Shown piece by piece: positions 1-9,757 of a stretch of DNA of 64,000 bases. The position numbers were made by a program, and so were the translations under genes. The notes beneath the pieces were generated by a model. It was not told where the DNA came from. It worked only from the letters and a program-made list of their open reading frames with translations, and did not search any database. Source of the DNA: CALDTK01 sp045110575. GTDB lineage: Bacteria; Bacteroidota; Bacteroidia; Chitinophagales; Saprospiraceae. Each line of letters opens with the position of its first letter. The first letter of the stretch is position 1. The stretch is taken from the NCBI GenBank assembly GCA_045110575.1, contig JBGCGF010000017.1:43141-107140 (forward strand), in the 5' to 3' direction.

Positions 1-3000
1 AATGGATGTGCTTCTACGGTTAATAACATCAACATCGGACGCAACTGCGGTTGTTCTCCGACACTACCGGTACTTACTCCATTCTCTGGAGATGTCTGTC
101 TAACAGATGCGCAAGTACTCTTAGGAACGCAGGTTGTGTCTACAAACACTGACCCAGGCGTTCAGAGTGCATACCTATTGGTAGACTCGGATGGAATTGT
201 CCTAGAGGTTGGAAGTTCTCCTGAATTCTGGGTGACAGCGGTAGGTAACTACTCTATCCACGGAATCGTGTATAACCCACTCACCTACAACCTAAGTGCA
301 ATCACGGTTGGCTCAAGCAGCATCAACAGTCTCAACACCCAGTTCATTCAGGGTGGCGGTTTCTTATGTGTTGGTCTTGATCTAGACGGAACACCAATAG
401 TGGTTGACGATTGCTCTGGCTGTACTGCTGAAGTTGGTGTACTAAGCACTACTGATCCAGTTATCTGGTGTGCCGACGATGGATTACCATCTGTGGTCAG
501 CTTCGACGTCACTGCAAGCACAGGTACAATTACTTATGCTCTTGTAGATGCGGATGGAATTGTAATCAATATCTCAACGGTCAACGAAATCAACTTCGAA
601 GGCCGAGCTGCAGGGACATATACCGTCTACGCTGTTGCAACGGAAGGCGCTACAAACTTGCCAGTACCTGGCACTCCGCTATTGCCTGCCAACGGTTGTA
701 TCGACTTGTCACAAGGCATTGAAATAACCGCCCTCACAGGAACGGATTGCAACAATGCTTGCCAAGTGGCTGCTGGCTCTATCGCGAATGCGATGCCGAC
801 AACCCTATGCGCAGACAACCTACCATCGGGAGTAGTCATCAATGCAACAGGACAGACAGGAAGCCAACGTGCCTATGTCATGACTGACATGAATGGCTCG
901 ATCCTCAGCGTCCAGACAGTAGATGGATCTCTTGAGGTGGCAGCTGTCACAACAGGTCAATATCGTGTCTACGTTCTGGTATATGAAGATCCAATCACTG
1001 GACTTGAAAACGGTCGCAGCATCAATAACCTTGGAGGTTGCTTCGAGCTTACAAGCCCTACAGTTATAACGGTTGCTTCTGGAACAGCGTGCGGCCAGTC
1101 ACCTATGCCTGATACGGTTAATGCGACTATCCCTGTCTCTACAATTGACACTATCTGCTTCGTACTTGACCCAGGATTCAACCCTGCGACAACCACTTAC
1201 ATGCTGGTTGGAGGTAACGGGAGCACTAGTCAAAGTGCCTTCGGTGAGTGGACGTTGCTTCCTAACGGCTGCATCATTTACGAAACTGGAAACATTCCAG
1301 GAATCAATGTTGATAGCATTTTCGTGATTGCTACAGATGGTGGTCAAACAGATGTTACGATGTTCATCATCTCAGTAACCAACGCTGTAAATACAGTTGA
1401 GAACGTCAACATTAATGTTGATGTGAACAGTACTGAATCGGCTTGTCCAAACAACATTCCTGCAAGCTTTACGAATGTGAACGCCACGCTAGCAAGTGGA
1501 GGAACAACTGGATCAAGCAGCTTCGGAAGCTACTTCATAGATGCAAATACAGGATGCTTGACCTACACAGCGAATACAACCAGCGGTGCCTTCATCGACA
1601 CAGTTGTAGTGTTTGTTTGTGACGACAACTTACTGGATTGCCATGAGGTCAGTTACATCATTACTGTTTTGCCGGAAGGTCAAACCATCGTACGTGATGT
1701 AAATCAAGGCGATACACTCGTGCTTTGCCCACTCTCAAACTTGCTCTTTGGCACTGCTCAAACACCTACACTTTGCACCCAACCGTCACAAGGAACAGTA
1801 ATGTTCGATGCGACAACAGGTTGCTTCATCTACACTGCTCCAGCCAACTATGTCGGTCCGGACGAAGTGTGTATCGAAGTTTGTGATGATCAAGGTGTTT
1901 GCGTACAGCTCATCGTTCAGATTAATGTACTCGCACCATGCGGAGACCTGGTTCAGGATTCTTCAGTCGGACTTGATATCGCAGATTGCGATGCATTGGC
2001 TGACTACTGCCTACCGATCGCAAACGCGAACATCGGAGACTTCACACTTGTGCTTGACGGACAACCTTACCGCAACACTTCTGTGGCCTGCAACAATGGT
2101 TTGGGAACTATCATCAATCTTGATACCGGTGCACACGTACTGGCCATCCGAGAGAACGCAACAGGTTGCACAGACACCGTCAACATAAGTGTTGGTTGTG
2201 CTGATTGTGGATTCAACCGCACACCTGCTGTTATTGACCTAACCGATTGTAACGGGACGGGCTTGATTGAGCTCAGCTTACTTCAAGGTAACTGGAACCT
2301 CTACCAATTCACGCTAGACGGTGTGGATGCGAGCAACGACCTAATTGCCGCTGGAACGACCACTCAACTAAGTGTTGATACGGGAGTACATCAGCTAATT
2401 ATTCGTGCACTTGACAACAGCTGTCAAGAAGTAATCGATATGGTCGTTCGCTGTGATACAAATGGTGGAAACCCGACTGGGGATACACTGATTGTTCGCA
2501 CGATTCGCCTAAGCTTCAGCGATACCATTTGCCTCGGTGATCTAAACTTAGCACTTACGGGTGCGGTGACCACCTTGACTGACCTGTGCCCTGGCGCTGG
2601 CGACGGCGGAGAGGCATCCATTGTCTTTGACGCTGTGACGCAGTGCTTCGTTTACACGGGACTACTTCCAGGTACAGATACGCTATGCCTACAGGCATGT
2701 ACTGCTACAGGTTGTGATACGTTTGGCTTAGTTGTCAATGTCATCCCGCCTTCACCTAGCATGGAGAACGGTCTTGTCTTAGTTGGCGGATCTGACTTCT
2801 TCTGTATTGACACAACGGAACTGGCTTCGCCAATTACGGAAGTGTTCAACTTCTGCGCAGCGAGCAGTGGTACAATAGTCGAGTTTGATATTGATGAGGA
2901 TACTTACTGCGTAACCTATACAGGTTTGGCAGAAGGCATGGAGCAAGGATGCTTCGTAATCTGCAATGCTATCGCATGCGATACCGTCTTCCTCAACATT

Positions 3001-3573
3001 ACAGTAGGAGCTGGTAACTCAGACCTACCACCAGTTGCGGTTGACGATCGTGACATGACGACCAAAGGGACATCAATCGAGATTAACATCTTGACCAATG
3101 ACACCCTCAACGGTCCGCTAGTTCAGCTTTACCCGCTAACCCTACCGCTAAATGGAAACCTCTTTATTGTAGGAGACAGTATTATTCGCTACACACCTAA
3201 CCCAGAGTTCTGTGGTGGGGTTGATAGCTTCCAATACGTCATCAACAACGGAATTGGATTCGACACAGCGACTGTACGAATCGATGTTGCTTGCGACGAT
3301 CTGATCATCTTCTCTGGATTCTCTCCTAACGGTGACGGCGTCAATGACGCATTCAAGATTCTAGGAATCGAAGATTTCCCTGAGAACAAGGTGATGATTT
3401 TCAACCGCTGGGGTAACGAAGTCTTCAACGTAGAAAACTACGACAACAGTGAAGGCAAGTCGTTCAAAGGACGCTGGGGGAATAAGACTCTTCCTGACGG
3501 AACCTACTTCTACGTCATCGATCTCGGAGGCGAAAATGGCTGTCGATCTGGCTACTTGCAGATCACGCGATAA
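1..3573 (+). CDS. Giant T9SS cargo / adhesin-like protein, 3' part
   Basis: The reading frame is open from base 1, so the start lies outside the window; 1190 residues are visible. Three tandem modules of roughly 120-150 residues in the first 330 residues each carry a 'Y.L.D.dGIv' core and a Cys pair. Further Cys-rich Ig/cadherin-like segments follow, with a Big_9/VCBS-like stretch (VAVDDRD...ILTNDTL) near residue 1015. The last ~90 residues (IFSGFSPNGDGVNDAF to YLQITR) are a clear gliding motility-associated C-terminal domain, the type B signal that sends proteins through the type IX secretion system. The protein is therefore probably exported to the cell surface or medium and may act in adhesion; the ligand is unknown. 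A PorP/SprF-like gene follows 110 bases downstream, a pairing usual for type B cargo. Confidence 0.9.
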   Translation, partial: NGCASTVNNINIGRNCGCSPTLPVLTPFSGDVCLTDAQVLLGTQVVSTNTDPGVQSAYLLVDSDGIVLEVGSSPEFWVTAVGNYSIHGIVYNPLTYNLSAITVGSSSINSLNTQFIQGGGFLCVGLDLDGTPIVVDDCSGCTAEVGVLSTTDPVIWCADDGLPSVVSFDVTASTGTITYALVDADGIVINISTVNEINFEGRAAGTYTVYAVATEGATNLPVPGTPLLPANGCIDLSQGIEITALTGTDCNNACQVAAGSIANAMPTTLCADNLPSGVVINATGQTGSQRAYVMTDMNGSILSVQTVDGSLEVAAVTTGQYRVYVLVYEDPITGLENGRSINNLGGCFELTSPTVITVASGTACGQSPMPDTVNATIPVSTIDTICFVLDPGFNPATTTYMLVGGNGSTSQSAFGEWTLLPNGCIIYETGNIPGINVDSIFVIATDGGQTDVTMFIISVTNAVNTVENVNINVDVNSTESACPNNIPASFTNVNATLASGGTTGSSSFGSYFIDANTGCLTYTANTTSGAFIDTVVVFVCDDNLLDCHEVSYIITVLPEGQTIVRDVNQGDTLVLCPLSNLLFGTAQTPTLCTQPSQGTVMFDATTGCFIYTAPANYVGPDEVCIEVCDDQGVCVQLIVQINVLAPCGDLVQDSSVGLDIADCDALADYCLPIANANIGDFTLVLDGQPYRNTSVACNNGLGTIINLDTGAHVLAIRENATGCTDTVNISVGCADCGFNRTPAVIDLTDCNGTGLIELSLLQGNWNLYQFTLDGVDASNDLIAAGTTTQLSVDTGVHQLIIRALDNSCQEVIDMVVRCDTNGGNPTGDTLIVRTIRLSFSDTICLGDLNLALTGAVTTLTDLCPGAGDGGEASIVFDAVTQCFVYTGLLPGTDTLCLQACTATGCDTFGLVVNVIPPSPSMENGLVLVGGSDFFCIDTTELASPITEVFNFCAASSGTIVEFDIDEDTYCVTYTGLAEGMEQGCFVICNAIACDTVFLNITVGAGNSDLPPVAVDDRDMTTKGTSIEINILTNDTLNGPLVQLYPLTLPLNGNLFIVGDSIIRYTPNPEFCGGVDSFQYVINNGIGFDTATVRIDVACDDLIIFSGFSPNGDGVNDAFKILGIEDFPENKVMIFNRWGNEVFNVENYDNSEGKSFKGRWGNKTLPDGTYFYVIDLGGENGCRSGYLQITR

Positions 3574-3686
3574 ACTCCTCTTAATATGGCCACCTACAGT
3601 CAACAGGCTGTGGGTGGTCATTATTCAAAAACACCCAAAAAGGGCTACACGGCTTGGATTGATTTTTGGATGATAAGTACCAGATT

Positions 3687-4733
3687 ATGAGAAAAATGCA
3701 CACCTACTTATCCTTCGGGATAGCGGTAATGTTGGTCCTTGCGACAGCGCAACGTTCTGTTGCCCAGCAAGACCCAATGTTTACCAAGTATATGTTCAAC
3801 AGCCTTGCCTTTAACCCGGCATACGCAGGAACGAGTGATTACTTGAGTGCAACTGCGATTGTACGTGACCAGTGGCTGTCGTGGGGGAAAGGCATTAACT
3901 CTATCGAAGGTGGAGCTCCAATTACCTACGCCCTAAGCGTTCATTCTCCTTTCAAGAATAACGTTGGCCTTGGTGGATACATCAGTCAAGACAACATTGG
4001 CTCAAGCATCTTTACGGAGATGACTTTTTCATACGCTTATAGACTTCGACTCAACGATGATTTACAGCTCTCTGCGGGTATTCAAGGTGGGGTTACGCAC
4101 CAGAACTTTGACTACTCTGGGCTGAATATTCGTGATCCTTCTGATGGAAATTTCATGGAAGGTAATAGCGCCGCTTGGCTACCGAATGCTGGTGCAGGAC
4201 TTTACCTTTTCTCTGAGAAGTTCTACGTTGGAGCAAGTGTCCCTAGCCTTTTTGAGTCAACAATCAGCAATAGTCCTGTTCCGACTAAAAACCCAGCTCG
4301 AAATTACCGCCACATGTATGTCGCTACTGGCGCTGCATTTCCAATTAAAGGAAACGATGATTTCGTCCTCAAACCTTCTATTCTAATCAAAGGCGTTGGT
4401 TGGCTCGGTGACTTCGCGACAAGTAGTCAAAGCATCGCCGTGGTTCGCACACCTACTGAATTTGATATTGATGTAAGCATGCTATTCTATCAAACCTTAT
4501 GGTTTGGAGCAAGCTTCCGTTCAACCGTCGACTTCGTAACCCAAGGCAAAAGTTCTCATGACAGTGCAGACCTTTGGGGAGCATTCTACCTTAAGAATGG
4601 AATGCGCATAGGTCTTGCTTACGACTACAGTTTGACCGAGTTGCAGCAATATGGCAACGGTAGTGCTGAGATCATGATCGGATACGACATGAACTTCAAT
4701 GTTGATAAGATTGTCACTCCCCGCTACTTCTAA
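3687..4733 (+). CDS. PorP/SprF family type IX secretion membrane protein
   Basis: The 348-residue protein starts with a signal peptide (MRKMHTYLSFGIAVM... to SVAQ|QDP). It then shows the family hallmark 'QDPMFTKYMFNSLAFNPAYAGT', followed by alternating beta strands typical of an outer-membrane barrel, and ends in an aromatic residue (RYF). ATG 3687 was chosen over a TTG at 3666 because it places the signal peptide at the N-terminus. PorP/SprF proteins work with T9SS cargo carrying type B C-terminal domains and may hold such cargo on the surface. The gene lies just downstream of such a cargo gene on the same strand, so the two are probably co-expressed partners (inference). Confidence 0.88.
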   Translation: MRKMHTYLSFGIAVMLVLATAQRSVAQQDPMFTKYMFNSLAFNPAYAGTSDYLSATAIVRDQWLSWGKGINSIEGGAPITYALSVHSPFKNNVGLGGYISQDNIGSSIFTEMTFSYAYRLRLNDDLQLSAGIQGGVTHQNFDYSGLNIRDPSDGNFMEGNSAAWLPNAGAGLYLFSEKFYVGASVPSLFESTISNSPVPTKNPARNYRHMYVATGAAFPIKGNDDFVLKPSILIKGVGWLGDFATSSQSIAVVRTPTEFDIDVSMLFYQTLWFGASFRSTVDFVTQGKSSHDSADLWGAFYLKNGMRIGLAYDYSLTELQQYGNGSAEIMIGYDMNFNVDKIVTPRYF

Positions 4734-4954
4734 AAATTGACGCGACTTTTGGTAGAAATTGAATCGAAGCATGGCAGCTAATCCCTCCAAAACCAAAGGT
4801 CTATAGCTGCCAAACACATAATTTTAATTGGATATATTAAAACTGATGTTGTACAATGTGCGATAAATCAGTCAAGTATGACCGTTTGAAATAATAGTTC
4901 AAAAACTCACGGCATTTTCTGCGAAAAGCAGTGCCTACAATTCATAGGACTTCC

Positions 4955-4962
4955 TATATTTG
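4955..4962 (+). promoter_or_regulatory. -7 element (TATATTTG) of the tRNA-Lys promoter
   Basis: TATATTTG matches the Bacteroidota -7 consensus TAnnTTTG and is followed by GCGC. It lies 39 bases before the tRNA. No clear TTTG -33 element is seen at the usual distance. Confidence 0.5.
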
Positions 4963-5001
4963 CGCTCGCTAAGCAGATATCGCAAGACGAAGCAAAGTAA
5001 C

Positions 5002-5075
5002 GACCTGGTAGCTCAGCTGGTTAGAGCATCTGACTTTTAATCCGAGGGTCGTGGGTTCGAATCCCACCCGGGTCA
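5002..5075 (+). tRNA. tRNA-Lys (anticodon TTT)
   Basis: A full cloverleaf can be folded: acceptor GACCTGG/CCGGGTC with one G-T pair, D stem GCTC/GAGC, anticodon loop CTTTTAA giving anticodon TTT, and T arm GTGGG-TTCGAAT-CCCAC. The discriminator is A and CCA is not encoded. The anticodon stem TCTGA/TCCGA has one T-C mismatch (positions 29-41). It stands alone between two protein genes and is followed at once by a terminator. Confidence 0.95.
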
Positions 5076-5080
5076 CTTCT

Positions 5081-5114
5081 AAAGCCCCTTGATCTTACGA
5101 TCGAGGGGCTTTTT
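5081..5114 (+). terminator. Intrinsic terminator after tRNA-Lys
   Basis: AAAGCCCCTTGATC pairs with GATCGAGGGGCTTT across a short loop, with one wobble, and a T run follows. It starts 5 bases after the tRNA. It could also serve the ABC exporter gene coming from the other side. Confidence 0.85.
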
Positions 5115-5126
5115 AGTTTCTACAAA

Positions 5127-6962
5127 CTACTGATAACCAGCAGCTTGCAGATCAAATAGCTCAGCATACTTTCCTTTCTGCGCAATCAGCTCTTCGTGAG
5201 TCCCTAGCTCAAGGACTTCTCCCTGCTGGAGTACCAAAATCCGATCAGCCATTCGAACGGTACTAAAACGGTGACTAATTAGCACCGCGCTCTTACCTTC
5301 TAACAACGCGCTAAAGCGTTCGAAAACCTCGTGCTCAGCCCTTGCATCAAGTGCACTTGTGGGCTCATCGAGAATAAGAAGCTCTGCAGACTTCATATAA
5401 GCGCGTCCTAACGCAATTTTCTGCCACTGACCTCCACTTAGGTCTACCCCACCCTTAAAGCGTTTTCCGAGCATCTGATCATACCCATCTGGCAATTGCT
5501 CAATGACGGTATCAGCTAGACTTTTCTCTGCTGCGCTCTTAATTTGAGGAAGTTGATTAAGCTCTTTGACCTCGCCAACACCGATGTTATCGCTTGCACT
5601 AAACTGGAAGCGGATGTAGTCTTGAAAGATGACGCCTATGCGGCTGCGAAGGGAGCCAATGTCATAGTCTCGGAGATCTTTGCCATCGAGTAATATTCGA
5701 CCTTCAGTTGGCTCGTACAGGCGTGCAAGGAGCTTGACAAGGGTTGTTTTACCTGCTCCGTTCTCTCCAACCAGAGCCAATTTTTCGCCAGGCTTCAAGT
5801 GAAAAGAAACATGGCGTAGGGCGAAAATCTCTGAACCAGGATAATTGAACCCAACGTCCTCAAAGGTGAATCCTTCCTGGATCGGACTAGGAAACGTCAG
5901 ACCATGGCCATCATCTAAAATACTGGGCTGAAGATCAAAGAAGTCAAAGAGGTCTTGGAGGTACAATGCACTCTCCGAGATCTTGGATAGTCGATTAACA
6001 ACGCCCTGAAGCAGTCTCTGAAGGCGCTGAAAACTTCCACTTAAAAAGGTCAATGTTCCTATGGTCAGGACTGCTGTTGCGGTTTGCCAGAGGATAAACA
6101 CGAATGCTCCGTAATACGCTGCCGTACCGACGATACTGAGCAAGCCGCCAATACTCGCACGTTTAACAGAGAGCTTACGATTTGCCTCATAGTACTCTTC
6201 AGAGAGCTGCTTGAATCGACTCGCTAAATGATCTGAAAGTCCGAAGATCTTGACCTCTTTTGCTGTCTGGTCACTTGCACCAATAAAGCGGAGGTAATCG
6301 AGCTCTCTACGTTGTGGGGTCCAGCTTTGCGTAAGACTGTAGCTGTTCCTGTTAAAATGACTCTCTCCCAGAAAGGTGGGAATTACTGAAATAGCAAGAA
6401 TGGCAATGAGCCACGGGCTATACGCTACGATTCCAATTCCCAAAAAGATGAGGGTCAAGATGTCTTGTACTTGCGTCAAAACCTGTCCCATCAGAACAGT
6501 ACGGGAAGTAGTCTGTCTTCGTGCGCGCTCTAATTTGTCGTAGAAATCTGAATCTTCAAACTGATAAAGATCCAGTTCTGCGGCTTTATGGATGAGTCGA
6601 ACAGAGGTTTCGTTTGCAAACAGGTCGCCCAGTAGGCTTTCGCCAAGGGTCATTCCTCGGTTAATAGCCTCACTTAGAATTGCAAGTCCAGCCTCAACGG
6701 CTACATATGTCCACAACAAAGTGAAGTCTCCACTTTCACTTTGCGTAAGTCGGATGACCTCGTCAATAATCAACTTACCTACATAGAGCATCGCCAGTGG
6801 AATACCGGCTTTTATCAAGCGAAGGATCACATTTATGATCGTAAGACGAGGCGATACCTCATAGATCAATGCAAAGAAGGGTTTGAGATACTTTAGGGCA
6901 CCTAGTTGCTCTTTGAGGTTAGGTTTCTTGGTAGTTTCTGCTTTCGGTTTATTGTTACGCAC
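5127..6962 (-). CDS. ABC exporter, fused permease and ATPase (type IV fold)
   Basis: The 611-residue protein has an N-terminal membrane domain (about residues 30-330) with six predicted helices. The C-terminal ATPase shows Walker A GENGAGKTT (around 395), signature LSGGQWQK (around 505), Walker B LLILDEPTSALD and switch histidine ISHRFSTV. This layout is that of a half-size ABC exporter acting as a dimer in the inner membrane. The substrate cannot be read from the sequence: lipids, peptides or drugs are all possible. It is a single gene, with tRNA-Lys converging on its 3' side and the gld operon terminator upstream. Confidence 0.9.
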   Translation of the reverse strand: MRNNKPKAETTKKPNLKEQLGALKYLKPFFALIYEVSPRLTIINVILRLIKAGIPLAMLYVGKLIIDEVIRLTQSESGDFTLLWTYVAVEAGLAILSEAINRGMTLGESLLGDLFANETSVRLIHKAAELDLYQFEDSDFYDKLERARRQTTSRTVLMGQVLTQVQDILTLIFLGIGIVAYSPWLIAILAISVIPTFLGESHFNRNSYSLTQSWTPQRRELDYLRFIGASDQTAKEVKIFGLSDHLASRFKQLSEEYYEANRKLSVKRASIGGLLSIVGTAAYYGAFVFILWQTATAVLTIGTLTFLSGSFQRLQRLLQGVVNRLSKISESALYLQDLFDFFDLQPSILDDGHGLTFPSPIQEGFTFEDVGFNYPGSEIFALRHVSFHLKPGEKLALVGENGAGKTTLVKLLARLYEPTEGRILLDGKDLRDYDIGSLRSRIGVIFQDYIRFQFSASDNIGVGEVKELNQLPQIKSAAEKSLADTVIEQLPDGYDQMLGKRFKGGVDLSGGQWQKIALGRAYMKSAELLILDEPTSALDARAEHEVFERFSALLEGKSAVLISHRFSTVRMADRILVLQQGEVLELGTHEELIAQKGKYAELFDLQAAGYQ

Positions 6963-7036
6963 GTAGCATCAACGCTTGGCGAGAAAATTCGATCATAAAC
7001 AAGGGAAATTCTTGGTTAGGAACGGTCGGTAAAATG

Positions 7037-7074
7037 AAAAAGCGGCACCATCCCGAAGGATAGTGCCGCTTTTT
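7037..7074 (-). terminator. Terminator of the gldKLMN operon
   Basis: A 12-bp stem AAAAAGCGGCAC/GTGCCGCTTTTT is extended by ATCC/GGAT around a CGAA loop. A T run on the minus strand follows the gldN stop by about 50 bases. The mirror A and T tracts make it bidirectional in principle. Confidence 0.85.
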
Positions 7075-7122
7075 AACCAATATCTGTTTTGCCGAAAAGG
7101 CTAACAGAAGAACGCTAACTGC

Positions 7123-7983
7123 TTAGTAAGACCAAAGGTCCTGCTCGAAGTTGAAGATTTCCTGCTTGATCTTTTGTCCTTCGAGAAGGAGATCTACACC
7201 AGTCAAGTAATCTTGTAGTCGACGATCTTGAACGTTGCTTTGCTTCCAGATGTAAGAGCTGAAGTAACGCATCTCCATGATGTCTTCCCAAGTTGTTGGG
7301 CTAGCATCGTTGTTGATGTTGAATACACGCTCACGAGCAAGAATCTCACGTGCTTCTGGGTAGTACACCCAGAACATTGGATCCTCGTATTGGAAGTTGC
7401 CGTTGTCATCAAGTACATCACGAAGTGGTGCAAGTCCTAGAATTCGAGTTTTCATTGTTGAACTCTCTTCATCGAAGAACCATATTTCCTTCACGCGGAA
7501 ACGCTTGATATCCTCAGGGTTGAGATCGTTGCGTACTACTTGAATCTTCTCTTCGTAAGTATCAGGATCGTAAGTAGTAATCGTATCGACACTACTTGTT
7601 TTCGCTGCCACCTCTTCTGGAGTCAATGGGTATGAGAACTTATCATCCTCAGTACTGTAAACGGTGAAGTCACCGTTCATAGCGCCATCAAGAAGAATCT
7701 TCGAGAATGGGCGCTCAGGGTACATGAATGGTTGATTCATCTTCTCACGTGTGTCGATCACACGCCAGATGCGCTTCTCCCAAAAGATGTCTGCTTCACG
7801 AACTGGATCATAAGCCAGAAGTGGCTTCTCATCCAACAGAGTCTTTTCGACAATGTCGTCAAGTGGTTTGTCCGCGGCAGGCGCACTTGATTCGGTAATA
7901 ACCGTTTCAGGAATTTGCGCTTCTACTACAGCTGTAAGGCTGAAGAAGGCTGCGAGGCCGAGAAGGAAATGAAAGCTTTTCAT
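7123..7983 (-). CDS. gldN: T9SS / gliding motility protein GldN
   Basis: The 286-residue protein has a signal peptide (MKSFHFLLGLAAFFSLTAVVEAQ). Its body matches the GldN/PorN family: 'DPVREADIFWEKRIWRVIDTREKMN', 'VKEIWFFDEESSTMKTRILGLAP' and 'MFWVYYPEAREIL'. In known systems GldN is periplasmic and forms rings with the lipoprotein GldK beneath the T9SS outer-membrane translocon. It is the last gene of the gldK-L-M-N run, 57 bases after gldM and directly before the operon terminator, the standard gene order of the phylum. Confidence 0.95.
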   Translation of the reverse strand: MKSFHFLLGLAAFFSLTAVVEAQIPETVITESSAPAADKPLDDIVEKTLLDEKPLLAYDPVREADIFWEKRIWRVIDTREKMNQPFMYPERPFSKILLDGAMNGDFTVYSTEDDKFSYPLTPEEVAAKTSSVDTITTYDPDTYEEKIQVVRNDLNPEDIKRFRVKEIWFFDEESSTMKTRILGLAPLRDVLDDNGNFQYEDPMFWVYYPEAREILARERVFNINNDASPTTWEDIMEMRYFSSYIWKQSNVQDRRLQDYLTGVDLLLEGQKIKQEIFNFEQDLWSY

Positions 7984-8040
7984 CTAATTGATATTGAGGC
8001 TACTGTAACGTAGCGAACGTTCGGAGTATTGGGGATGGTC

Positions 8041-9666
8041 TTAGCGAATGTTGAAGACCATCGAATTGAGCTTACGTCCAGCTTGATCACCAGGGCAACG
8101 GCCCTTTACATCATTGAAGTAGTAAGTATCACCAGGAGTTGCTGCACGTACGATACGCTGAGCTTCTGTGTTGAACTTTCCACCTGGATTGACTACAGTA
8201 ATTGGATCTTGACGCTTAGGAACGCGAACGACCTTAAAGCCTTGAACCTTGCACTTAGCATCGAAATCGAAGTTCTCCAACCAAGCAATAAGTCCAGATT
8301 GAGCCTTGAACTCTCCGTTACCCATTGAGCCGTCAGTCTTGTTACCAAGCTTAGCTACTGGAGTAGGGATACGCTTAACACGGAAGTCGAATGACCCCAT
8401 TGCTTTGCCTTTAGCTGTAACCGTAATCTTTGCATCGCCAGGCTTACTAGCCTTAACGTTGTAACCCTTACCGCTTTTACTAATTGTAATTGGACCGCTA
8501 GCGTTAACCTTCACATCGTTAGAACTAACACCTGACGCCGAAACAGATACAGGGTTGTCTACACCGATGTAGAATACATTCATTTGATCAGCAGAAACGG
8601 CAACAGAACGTTGACCAATTTCATAAGTAAACTTAGAGTCTCCTTTATTCACTTCACCTGTAAGAGGGTTAGTGACTGATACAGTTAGTGGGACAGTCTT
8701 TTGTCCTGTTCCTGAAGCATTAATGGTCCATTTAGCTGTACCATCTGCTTGCACAGGTAGAGATCTACCATCTGCAGTGATGCGAATGTTTCCAGCACCA
8801 ATACTTGAACTGTAGCTACCTACAGATACGACAGCATTAATACTCTCTCCACCAATTACATAGCTACGATCAGCTTTTACAACAGGGAAGAAAGAATCGA
8901 ATTCGATTACACGTCCACCTGCAAGTGCAGCCATAGAGTTAACCATGTTTGCCTCAGATGACTTAAGATCTGCTTGCATTTGAGAAAGTAGAGGTAGTAC
9001 AGCTGCCACTGGCATCTGACGGAACTTGTAGTCAGACCAGCTAACCTTGTCTGTTCCTTCCCATTCAGTATCGTCTACATTGAAAGGCATCTCGTTAGCT
9101 ACAGAATTAATACTTGAAGCAACTTCAGCTTCACTAATTCCGAACGCTTTAGCGTTCTCTGAAATTAGCTTAGTGTATGAAGCAATTAGTTGATCACGTG
9201 TCTCAACAATTTTAGCTTTAATCTCTTCGCCACGGCCAGCTTCAACTAGCAAACGAGTTGTGATATCCTTGTTTTTCTTACCTCGGATATACTTAAGCTC
9301 ACCATCGTGCTCTTCTTTGAAATCGCCAGCGTCCATAACGCCGTTGATATCTCCAGATCCATCAATAAGTTCAACACGAACTTGGTTAATGAATTCGTCG
9401 AATCCTTTGGTTATATCACGGACTTCTGCGATCGCAGGAGTAATTGGACGAAATTTGGCTTTCGAGCCATCTTCAAGAAGCTTGTTAAGACCTTTCTCAG
9501 TCTCATCAAGTTGAGAGTCGACAACTTTCATTGTCTGTGTGTTACCCGCATCGAGGGTAAAGAAGGCATTCATAACTTCTGCTGAAACGTTCAGCGCAAG
9601 CATTGCCGTAAGCACCAGGTACATGAGGTTAATCATGAGCTGCCGCGGTTCCTTCGGAATTGACAT
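8041..9666 (-). CDS. gldM: T9SS / gliding motor protein GldM
   Basis: The 541-residue protein begins MSIPKEPRQLMINLMYLVLTAMLALNVSAEVMNAF, the highly conserved GldM cytoplasmic tip and single transmembrane helix (about residues 12-32). A long periplasmic part follows, with Ig-like domains and a C-terminal domain. With GldL it forms the proton-driven inner-membrane motor that powers the type IX secretion system and gliding. It lies between gldL (91 bases upstream) and gldN. The leader just before the ATG holds an ACACAC tract, as in several neighbouring genes. Confidence 0.96.
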   Translation of the reverse strand: MSIPKEPRQLMINLMYLVLTAMLALNVSAEVMNAFFTLDAGNTQTMKVVDSQLDETEKGLNKLLEDGSKAKFRPITPAIAEVRDITKGFDEFINQVRVELIDGSGDINGVMDAGDFKEEHDGELKYIRGKKNKDITTRLLVEAGRGEEIKAKIVETRDQLIASYTKLISENAKAFGISEAEVASSINSVANEMPFNVDDTEWEGTDKVSWSDYKFRQMPVAAVLPLLSQMQADLKSSEANMVNSMAALAGGRVIEFDSFFPVVKADRSYVIGGESINAVVSVGSYSSSIGAGNIRITADGRSLPVQADGTAKWTINASGTGQKTVPLTVSVTNPLTGEVNKGDSKFTYEIGQRSVAVSADQMNVFYIGVDNPVSVSASGVSSNDVKVNASGPITISKSGKGYNVKASKPGDAKITVTAKGKAMGSFDFRVKRIPTPVAKLGNKTDGSMGNGEFKAQSGLIAWLENFDFDAKCKVQGFKVVRVPKRQDPITVVNPGGKFNTEAQRIVRAATPGDTYYFNDVKGRCPGDQAGRKLNSMVFNIR

Positions 9667-9757
9667 ATTGTGTGTATTGAGGAGTTGGGGATATGAAACT
9701 CGACGCGACTATAATTCAATCGCGTCGAGAAACAGAGAACTTTGAGTAAGCCGAGGC

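Noticed and set aside
1666..1680. GTTTTGCCGGAAGGT as another copy of the dispersed word
   Set aside because: Three mismatches in fixed positions; not clearly above chance, so left out of the count.
3666..3687. TTG start for the PorP/SprF gene 21 bases upstream of the chosen ATG
   Set aside because: It would put polar residues before a good signal peptide; ATG 3687 fits better.
4521..4817. 98-codon open frame antisense to the PorP/SprF gene end
   Set aside because: It mostly shadows the real gene and has no features of its own.
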